A stretch of DNA of 12,476 bases, from contig CAMMEP010000043.1 in NCBI GenBank assembly GCA_946495905.1, forward strand, positions 1 to 12,476, in the 5' to 3' direction. Of this stretch, positions 6,915-12,476 are shown one piece after another. The DNA comes from an uncultured Clostridium sp. GTDB lineage: Bacteria > Bacillota > Clostridia > TANB77 > CAG-508. The number at the start of each line of letters is the position of its first letter. The stretch's first letter is position 1. The position numbers and the translations under genes were made by a program. Below the pieces are notes generated by a model, which saw only the letters and a list, made by a program, of their open reading frames with translations, was not told the DNA's origin and ran no database searches.

Positions 6915-8924
6915 TATTTCCGCTACACTCCAAGCTTGGAATTTTGCTCCTTGTGGTAGATATTTCTTATTCTCTGTATCATATATTTCGCAAATACTAC
7001 CTACACTTTCTCCATGATTCATTTCTTCTACAAATGTTTTCTTTACCTCTTCTTTAAATTTTTCCAATTTACTTTCCAATTCTTTTTTTGCTGTCTTATT
7101 TTTTTCTGCTTTTAGCATATTTCTTAAGGTATCATAATACAATCCTAAAAGCCAAGGCCAAATAATTCCTTGATGATAGCTCATATCTCTTTTTATCATA
7201 TCGCCTTCATATCTTTCGCGATAGCCTGGTTCTCCTTTTGCTAAGGTACGTAAGCCATATGGTGTAAGTAATTTTTTCTCTACAGTATTTAACATTTCTT
7301 TTGCCTCTTCTGAGTTGACATCTAATACTGGATAAGAGAGGCTCGTTGCAAATAATTGGTTTGGTCTTATTCTTGAATCTCCTAGCACATCATATAAACA
7401 TTTTCTTCTTTTGTTATAAAATTTTGTATTAAAGCTCTTCTTGCATTTATTTGCTAAATCTGTATACCTTTTTGCTTCTTCTTTTCCTCTCATTAATATG
7501 GTTAATTCTTCCATAATTTTCAATGCATTGTACCACATACTGTTTACTTCTACTGCTTTTCCATTTCTAGGAGTAACAACAAAATCACCAATCTTCGCAT
7601 CCATCCAAGTATTTTGGATATGCTCTGTTCCAGAAGAAATTAGAAAATCTTCATCCATGTATATATTGTTTCCATCAATGTCAATTCTATTTTGATATGC
7701 ATTCATTATTTTTACAAGTGATGGATATATATTTTCCCTTACCCACTCATATTCATTCGTATAGCTTAAAAATTTCTTTACTTCTTCGAATAATAGTAGT
7801 GAAGCATCCACACTGTTATACAGTGGTCTTCCATCATATCCTGAGTATCCGTTTGGTACTAGTCCATATTTTATATCACGAATACACGTTAGTAATACTT
7901 CTTTTGCTTCTTCAAAACGCTTTGTTTTTAGTAAAAGTCCTTCGAAAGAGATTAAGGTATCCCTTCCCCAGTCTAAAAACCAATGATATCCTGCAATAAT
8001 GCTATACAAGGCAAAAGATGGTCGATATACTACAAAATTATCTGTTGCAATAATAAAATTTTTAACGAGATTAATATATTCTGCGTCTTTTGATTCTTTC
8101 TTTTTATCATCTAAATAATCGGTGTTATAAATTAGAGTACTTAATCTTATAATTTCTTTATTTATTAAATCTTTTGCATTAAGTTCTTCTATATTTTGCT
8201 CAAAAGAACAAATAAAAGTAATATATTTTTCTTCATTTGGCTCTATTTCTACTTCATAAACACCTGGAACAACGTGATTTTCTACTGCTCCTTGTCCTCT
8301 TTTTTCTTCTTCTATGTAGTACATATTTCTAAATACATCATTATCATGTTTTATGTACTTTCCTTCTGATAAATAAGTATAAATCGGGTTTTGTGAACGA
8401 TTTCCTAATATTAATTTTACTTTGTTATTTTCAATTTCTTGATTTAAATCAAATTGCTCATTTGTATTTGTAGTATGAAAGTCTCTAAAATTTATAATTG
8501 GCGCTAATGTTAATTTGGCTTTCTTTTCTCCATTTTTAATATAGTAATAAAGAGCCACTGTGTTTTTTCCATGTTCCATACAAATAAATTTTTTGATAGA
8601 CATATCTTCTACTTGATAAGTAAATATTGGAATATATTCTTTCTCAAAACTTACTAAGTTTTTATATCCATCGGAAATATAATCTTTACAAACATTCGTA
8701 TATAAATTATAATGCTTTCCTTCCATCTCCACACTTTCATCTACTTTAGATAAGATAACATGTCTACTTCCTGGTGGCATCAACGGTGCAACTAATAGTC
8801 CATGATATTTACGTGTATTAGCTCCAATTATGGTAGAGCTACTATAACCTCCAATTCCATTGGTTATAAGCCATTCCTTCTTTAGTCCTTCTTCTAAAGA
8901 TAAATCTTCTTTTTCATACTTCAT
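6897..8924 (-). CDS. Glycogen debranching enzyme, amylo-alpha-1,6-glucosidase (GH133 type)
   Basis: The protein removes alpha-1,6-linked glucose stubs of glycogen in the cytoplasm; there is no signal peptide. The N-terminal bacterial/archaeal GDE_N domain is marked by LITNGIGGYSSST and NTRKYHGLLVAPL (about residues 19-47). The C-terminal (alpha/alpha)6 catalytic domain is marked by GYHWFLDWGRDTLI (about 312-325), TWMDAKIGDFVVTPRNGK (439-456), RPNQLFA (520-526), YHQGIIWPW (583-591) and, near the end, GSICEIYD and QAWSVAEIFRI. I start it at the ATG at 8924, 675 residues, because GGAGG lies 8 nt upstream; codons reading further back to 8999 have no SD. It lies 80 bp after the YvcK-like gene, with no convincing promoter in the gap. 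No other glycogen gene is in the window, so its placement here is not explained by an operon of storage genes. Confidence 0.92.
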   Translation of the reverse strand: MKYEKEDLSLEEGLKKEWLITNGIGGYSSSTIIGANTRKYHGLLVAPLMPPGSRHVILSKVDESVEMEGKHYNLYTNVCKDYISDGYKNLVSFEKEYIPIFTYQVEDMSIKKFICMEHGKNTVALYYYIKNGEKKAKLTLAPIINFRDFHTTNTNEQFDLNQEIENNKVKLILGNRSQNPIYTYLSEGKYIKHDNDVFRNMYYIEEEKRGQGAVENHVVPGVYEVEIEPNEEKYITFICSFEQNIEELNAKDLINKEIIRLSTLIYNTDYLDDKKKESKDAEYINLVKNFIIATDNFVVYRPSFALYSIIAGYHWFLDWGRDTLISFEGLLLKTKRFEEAKEVLLTCIRDIKYGLVPNGYSGYDGRPLYNSVDASLLLFEEVKKFLSYTNEYEWVRENIYPSLVKIMNAYQNRIDIDGNNIYMDEDFLISSGTEHIQNTWMDAKIGDFVVTPRNGKAVEVNSMWYNALKIMEELTILMRGKEEAKRYTDLANKCKKSFNTKFYNKRRKCLYDVLGDSRIRPNQLFATSLSYPVLDVNSEEAKEMLNTVEKKLLTPYGLRTLAKGEPGYRERYEGDMIKRDMSYHQGIIWPWLLGLYYDTLRNMLKAEKNKTAKKELESKLEKFKEEVKKTFVEEMNHGESVGSICEIYDTENKKYLPQGAKFQAWSVAEIFRIIF

Positions 8925-9004
8925 TTGTTTTCCTCCATTTTTTATATACTTTTTAACAGTTATTCGAAAGTTCTGCGAAATAAAATTTTTCGAAGTCATT
9001 ACTG

Positions 9005-10504
9005 CTATTTTTGGTTTTTCTTCATTTTTTCTTTCTGTTTTAAATCCGATTCTTTTATGGATTGTATTCTGTCATTATATTTTTCATAGAATTTACTCTT
9101 TCCATGTTGCATTCTACTTTTCTTATCTTCCTTAATTGTTTTCTTATTCTCTTTTTCTTTCTTTTTTAAGGATTTCTTACTATCTTTTAGCTTATTGTTT
9201 AGCATCATATATTGTGCATTATTTTCCATATTGTTAAATTTCAAATCATCGCAAATTAACTGTATAATAGATGCAGCAATGGCATCTGGATTATGTCGTA
9301 TGTATCCATTTTCAATATGGGATAAGTTTCTTTGAATAAGGTATATTCCTTCTACCTTTACTTTAGAAACATCCTGTTCTACTAGTTCAGAGCCTTCCAT
9401 ATTGTATTTTCGAATGTATTCTGGAATAATCTCTCCTGTGTCATAAATACAATATTCGATAATACCTTTTCCTACATGCTCATTAATAGCCTTGATATGC
9501 TCGGACAAAGAATAATTATCCGTTTGACCAGGCTCTGTCATTAGGTTACTTACATACACTTTAAAAGCTTTACTTTCTTTAATCGCTTTTGCAACACCTT
9601 TTACTAATAGATTAGGAATTACATTTGTATATAGGCTTCCTGGTCCAATTACAATTGCATCTGCTTCCATAATTGCTTCTATAACACCTGGCGCTGGCTT
9701 ACAATTGGATGGATTAATAAATATTCTACTTATTTTACAAGTTTTATCATTAATTACTTCTGGTATTTTGTCTTTACTTTCAATAACAGTACCATCTTCT
9801 AGTTCAGCACATATTTTTATTTCTTCCATTGTTACAGGCAATACTTTTCCTGTCATATTAAAAATATTTTCCGATTGTTTTACCGATTCTGTAAAATCTT
9901 TGTACAAGTCTTGCATTGCTAAAAAGTAAATGTCACTAAACGTTAAATCATTAAGCTTTCCATATTTAAATTTAAAATTCATTAATTTTTCCATTGCTTC
10001 TTCTTTGGATGAAAGAGCAACAATACTTTCTTTTATATCATCTAATGGTAAGGTTTCTAATAATTTTCTTGACTCTGTTTTTTGTTCTCCGTAATCTGAA
10101 ACCGTAACAATGGCAGTGATATTATCCGTATAATTTTTTAAACCTCTTAATACAGAGTTTAATCCAGCGCCTCCACCAATTGCTACAATCTTAGGTCCTT
10201 GATTATATACTCTTTTATTGAATATTAATGTTTTTACATTTGATTTTTCATCTTTTGTTCTCTTGTCTGTATCTTCTACTAAAATTTCAAGTGTTCTCTT
10301 TTGAATTGCCACAATACTATAAATAATGCAAATAAAACCAACAACAAATATTACTGCTATTTTTGCTAAGTTTGCAAATTCTAGCTGTCTACTAGTTAAT
10401 ATTTCCGCCATGCCATAACAACATAGAAGAATTCCAATAATAATTAGCAGAATCCATCTTTTTATTCTTGTATTCGCTTTAAACCATTTAAAAAAACTTT
10501 TCAT
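9005..10504 (-). CDS. Membrane-anchored YvcK/CofD-like protein
   Basis: YvcK (gluconeogenesis factor, CuvA in mycobacteria) binds UDP-sugars and links carbon metabolism with cell-wall synthesis. Here two N-terminal membrane helices (about 17-33 and 47-67) precede the YvcK domain (about 100-420). Family signatures include IVAIGGGAGLNSVLRGLK (106-123), NITAIVTVSDYG (128-139), ADAIVIGPGSLYTNVIPNLL and SNLMTEPGQTDNYSL. A lysine-rich, probably disordered tail of about 65 residues follows. The motif usually written GGGTGL is GGGAGL here, and the family's TVADDGGSSGRLR loop is replaced by TVSDYGEQKTESR, so ligand binding may differ. The start is the ATG at 10504, with AAAGGA 9 nt upstream. murB is 52 bp upstream, matching the common murB-rapZ-yvcK-whiA order with rapZ missing here. 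I leave the symbol blank because of the divergent binding motif. Confidence 0.85.
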   Translation of the reverse strand: MKSFFKWFKANTRIKRWILLIIIGILLCCYGMAEILTSRQLEFANLAKIAVIFVVGFICIIYSIVAIQKRTLEILVEDTDKRTKDEKSNVKTLIFNKRVYNQGPKIVAIGGGAGLNSVLRGLKNYTDNITAIVTVSDYGEQKTESRKLLETLPLDDIKESIVALSSKEEAMEKLMNFKFKYGKLNDLTFSDIYFLAMQDLYKDFTESVKQSENIFNMTGKVLPVTMEEIKICAELEDGTVIESKDKIPEVINDKTCKISRIFINPSNCKPAPGVIEAIMEADAIVIGPGSLYTNVIPNLLVKGVAKAIKESKAFKVYVSNLMTEPGQTDNYSLSEHIKAINEHVGKGIIEYCIYDTGEIIPEYIRKYNMEGSELVEQDVSKVKVEGIYLIQRNLSHIENGYIRHNPDAIAASIIQLICDDLKFNNMENNAQYMMLNNKLKDSKKSLKKKEKENKKTIKEDKKSRMQHGKSKFYEKYNDRIQSIKESDLKQKEKMKKNQK

Positions 10505-10556
10505 TTTTGTAATTCCTTTCTTTTTTGTGCTTATTTTACCTTCAACATTTCACATT

Positions 10557-11549
10557 TTATTCACCTAGTATTTCTACTTCTAGCTTAATACATTTTCCTG
10601 TTTTTTCAAATACTACTTTTTTCACATGTTCAATTAAATCTAATATATCTTGTGCAGTAGCATTACCGGTATTTACAATAAATCCTGCATGTTTTTCTGA
10701 AACCTGTGCTCCTCCAACAGTATATCCCTTTAAACCACATTCATCAATTAATTTAGCGGTTATAAAATCTTCGCCACGTTTAAAAGTACTTCCCGCACTT
10801 GGTAGACTAGGCTGTTTTTCTCTTCTGCTTTGCATTAGTTCTTTCATAGTATGTTGTATTTCTTCTATATTACCATAAGTTAATTGTAATTTTGTCTCTA
10901 AAATAACATATCTTTTATTAGAAAATACGCTATTTCGATAGATAAATTTTTGCTCTTCTTGGCTTAATTCTACTATTTCAGGTTCGTCCGATTTTTCTAC
11001 TACTTCTGTAATTTCAATATCATCAATATTGGTAGTTTCCGCTAACATATAATAGTGCTTTAAATCCATACATTTAGTAGAAACTACTACATCCTTCATT
11101 TCTTTTCCATAAGCACCAGCATTCATTTTAATTGCTCCACCAATTGTGCCTGGTATTCCAGATGCAAATTCAAAACCTGTTATACTATTTTTTTGTAATT
11201 CTTGAGCAAGTTTGGCAAGACTTACTCCTGCTCCTACCGTTACCAAAACTTCCTTATTCTGCATTGGTTCAATTTTTATTTCTTCAAATTCTATTTTTGC
11301 TACAATTCCTCTTATGCCTCTATCTCTTACTAAAATATTGCTTCCATTTCCGATAAAGGTTATATGCATATTATTTTTCTTTGCTATTTTTATGGTATAC
11401 TTTAATTCTTTTATATTTTTTATTTTTACAAATATATCAGCATTTCCTCCTACTTTAAAAGAAGTATGTTTGCTCATTGGTTCATTTTTAAATATTTGCT
11501 CAGAAGGAATCTCTTTTGTTAGTGTTTGGTATAATTCTTCTAATTTCAA
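10557..11549 (-). CDS. murB: UDP-N-acetylenolpyruvoylglucosamine reductase (MurB)
   Basis: MurB reduces UDP-GlcNAc-enolpyruvate to UDP-MurNAc with NADPH and FAD, the second committed step of peptidoglycan synthesis. FAD-binding motifs are HTSFKVGG (28-35), GNGSNILV (67-74) and SGIPGTIGGAIKMNAGAYG (130-148). Catalytic positions are R205 in YRNSVFS, S254 in PSAGSTFKR and E326 near the C-terminus. YRNSxFS with no long alpha/beta insertion before GSTF marks the type II form. Residues about 164-192 form an extra acidic stretch (ETTNIDDIEITEVVEKSDEP) before the YRNS block, longer than the usual hairpin there. The start is TTG at 11549, fixed by AGGAGG 8 nt upstream. It is the first gene of the minus-strand run and has its own promoter. 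Confidence 0.96.
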   Translation of the reverse strand: MKLEELYQTLTKEIPSEQIFKNEPMSKHTSFKVGGNADIFVKIKNIKELKYTIKIAKKNNMHITFIGNGSNILVRDRGIRGIVAKIEFEEIKIEPMQNKEVLVTVGAGVSLAKLAQELQKNSITGFEFASGIPGTIGGAIKMNAGAYGKEMKDVVVSTKCMDLKHYYMLAETTNIDDIEITEVVEKSDEPEIVELSQEEQKFIYRNSVFSNKRYVILETKLQLTYGNIEEIQHTMKELMQSRREKQPSLPSAGSTFKRGEDFITAKLIDECGLKGYTVGGAQVSEKHAGFIVNTGNATAQDILDLIEHVKKVVFEKTGKCIKLEVEILGE

Positions 11550-11581
11550 ATTCCAATCCTCCTATCAAAATTCACAAGTAG

Positions 11582-11610
11582 ATTTTATCATTTTTAACTA
11601 AAATTTACAA
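11582..11610 (-). promoter_or_regulatory. Promoter of murB (start of the minus-strand run)
   Basis: TTGTAA (11605-11610) and TAAAAT (11582-11587) are 17 bp apart, with TG one base before the -10 (TGATAAAAT). It sits 32 bp upstream of the TTG start and just to the left of the divergent coaD promoter. Confidence 0.6.
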
Positions 11611-11617
11611 TAGGTAA

Positions 11618-11646
11618 GTTACAATTCCTTTCTTATATGTTATAAT
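11618..11646 (+). promoter_or_regulatory. Extended -10 promoter reading through repeat copy C into coaD
   Basis: GTTACA (11618-11623) and a perfect TATAAT (11641-11646) are 17 bp apart, with a TG extension (TGTTATAAT). The predicted start point, near 11653, coincides with the left end of repeat copy C, giving coaD a leader of about 245 nt. The 350-bp gap between murB and coaD is otherwise filled by this promoter, the murB promoter and the repeat. I found no better promoter between the repeat and coaD. Confidence 0.55.
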
Positions 11647-11649
11647 GTT

Positions 11650-11852
11650 GTTACAATTCACAGTTTAATCTAAAATGTTGGAGCAATGCATATTTTAATT
11701 TTATGTTTTGGCCCTTTGGCTGCGTACAAACTGTATAAACTCCACTTACGTTTCGTTTTACAGTTTGTAAACTTGTCGGTCCCCACCTTAAGCACTCCAA
11801 CATAAAATTAAAATATGCATTACTCCAACAAAAAGCAACCGTAAATTGTAAC
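11650..11852 (+). repeat. Nested palindromic repeat, copy C (coaD leader)
   Basis: A 203-bp element of the same family, in opposite plus-strand orientation to A and B but in the same orientation relative to its downstream gene. The core is 11706-11795 (90 bp), and 11760-11795 is the 36-nt block identical in all copies. The inner stem is 11725-11734 with 11760-11769. The arms, 11676-11707 and 11799-11830, pair at 31 of 32 positions, the one exception being a C/T difference. An outer pair lies at 11650-11658 and 11844-11852. The 5' motif, which is CGGCCCCCAAC in A and B, is altered here to GGCCCTTTGGC. The coaD SD follows 32 nt after the element. Confidence 0.92.
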
Positions 11853-11898
11853 ATAATGCTATTACTGTAAAAAACAAAATGAGAAAGGACTGAGTTTT

Positions 11899-12366
11899 AT
11901 GAAATCTGCTTTTTACCCTGGTAGTTTTGATCCTTTTACGAATGGACATTTACATGTTGTAAAAACAGCTGCCAAATTATTTGATAACATTGTAATTGGT
12001 ATTGGTACCAATTCGCAAAAAGCAAGAAGATTCGATAATACAATTATGAAAGAAGCAATTGAGGAGACATTGAAAAATGAAAATATTTCCAATGCGGAAG
12101 TTATTATTTATACTGGTCTTTCTGTTGATGTTGCAAAAGAACATCATTGTCAGTTTATGATTCGTGGGCTTCGCAATGATATGGATTATCAATATGAAGA
12201 AAATTTAGCTCAAATAAATGAAGAAATTGGTGGATTAGATACAATCTATATTCGTTCTGGCTTATTGGGCTTTATTAGTTCTAGCATGGTAGCAGAATTA
12301 ATAGAAAATAAAAAAGAAGTAAGCAAATACTTGCCTGCTCCTGTTATTCGTAATATAGTTAAATAG
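11899..12366 (+). CDS. coaD: Phosphopantetheine adenylyltransferase (CoaD)
   Basis: PPAT transfers AMP from ATP to 4'-phosphopantetheine, giving dephospho-CoA, the penultimate step of coenzyme A synthesis. The nucleotidyltransferase motif is FYPGSFDPFTNGH (5-17), with TNGH as the T/HxGH signature (T14, H17). RGLR (89-92) and the DYQYEENLA block (96-104) follow, and ISSSMV (126-131) closes the ATP site. The length of 155 is close to the usual 160. Two conserved basic positions differ from textbook PPATs: E108 follows N107 where NR or NK is usual, and A132 replaces the K or R after ISSxxV. The start is ATG with AAAGGA 9 nt upstream. The leader contains repeat copy C, and a hairpin terminator follows. 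Confidence 0.94.
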   Translation: MKSAFYPGSFDPFTNGHLHVVKTAAKLFDNIVIGIGTNSQKARRFDNTIMKEAIEETLKNENISNAEVIIYTGLSVDVAKEHHCQFMIRGLRNDMDYQYEENLAQINEEIGGLDTIYIRSGLLGFISSSMVAELIENKKEVSKYLPAPVIRNIVK

Positions 12367-12389
12367 CATGCGATTAGCCTTTATCACGA

Positions 12390-12419
12390 AAAAAAATTCT
12401 CGATACGGAGAATTTTTTT
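12390..12419. terminator. Bidirectional terminator between coaD and tRNA-Ser
   Basis: A perfect 12-bp inverted repeat (12390-12401 with 12408-12419) has a 6-nt loop GATACG. It consists of a short GC-containing stem flanked by seven A and seven T, so it has a U-run in either direction. It lies between the convergent coaD gene and the tRNA. Confidence 0.88.
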
Positions 12420-12422
12420 ATT

Positions 12423-12476
12423 TGGCGGAGTGAGTGGGATTCGAACCCACGGCCCCCGAAACGAGGGTACTGCAGT
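12423..12476 (-). tRNA. tRNA-Ser, 3' part cut by window edge
   Basis: On the minus strand the sequence ends in CTCCGCCA, with encoded CCA and G73, the serine discriminator. The T-arm is GTGGG-TTCGAAT-CCCAC (12434-12450). A long variable arm forms a 6-bp stem with a TTT loop (12453-12458 with 12462-12467), which marks a class II tRNA. Leucine tRNAs normally have A73, so serine fits. The anticodon lies outside the window, so the isoacceptor cannot be given. Confidence 0.93.

Noticed and set aside
8925..9004. Promoter for the debranching gene (TATATA near 8945 with a TTTCG-like -35)
   Set aside because: The -35 match is poor and the spacing uncertain in very AT-rich DNA, so I do not call it.
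11651..11854. 67-codon minus-strand frame across repeat copy C
   Set aside because: It is a translation of the palindrome and its arms, has no SD, and shares its only similarity (LRWGPTSLQTV) with the copy A frames.
12451..12458. GGCCCCCG in the tRNA-Ser variable arm resembles the repeat motif CGGCCCCC
   Set aside because: The match is only 8 nt and is explained by base pairing in the tRNA variable arm. No other part of the repeat core is present.

Overview
The window looks like chromosome from a low-GC, spore-forming Firmicute of the class Clostridia. The evidence is the very AT-rich DNA, purine-rich Shine-Dalgarno sites, occasional TTG starts, and two sporulation or germination genes (spoVS, gpr). 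I cannot name the genus.

Layout. On the minus strand at the left are partial spoVS, ymdB and gpr. Each has a promoter I can place: spoVS a sigma-A-like promoter with two upstream Spo0A boxes, ymdB a near-consensus sigma-A promoter, and gpr a sigma-G-type promoter. Divergent from gpr on the plus strand is a membrane-anchored LytR-CpsA-Psr (LCP) cell-wall ligase gene with its own promoter and terminator. A minus-strand run then occupies about 11.55 to 3.49 kb. In transcription order it is murB, a membrane-anchored YvcK/CofD-like gene, a GH133-type glycogen debranching gene, ruvC (broken by one extra base), holA and a COG2509 FAD oxidoreductase. At the right, coaD reads rightward and converges on a serine tRNA cut by the window edge, with a bidirectional terminator between them.

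Functions. The housekeeping set covers peptidoglycan precursor synthesis (murB), wall-polymer attachment (LCP), coenzyme A synthesis (coaD), replication and recombination (holA, ruvC), carbon storage (debranching enzyme) and control of cell state (YvcK-like, YmdB). Sporulation genes are mixed in with them.

The unusual content is a three-copy repeat of about 200-240 bp, at 5938-6177, 6683-6914 and 11650-11852. All copies share an 89-90 bp core containing a 36-nt block identical in all three and an inner 10-bp stem. Each core is enclosed in long, near-perfect inverted-repeat arms whose sequence differs from copy to copy. All three have the same orientation relative to the gene downstream. Copies A and B fill the gap between a stop codon and the next Shine-Dalgarno site, and copy C fills the predicted coaD leader. 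I do not recognise the family. It behaves like a structured RNA or fold-back element that keeps its palindromic arms while changing their sequence.
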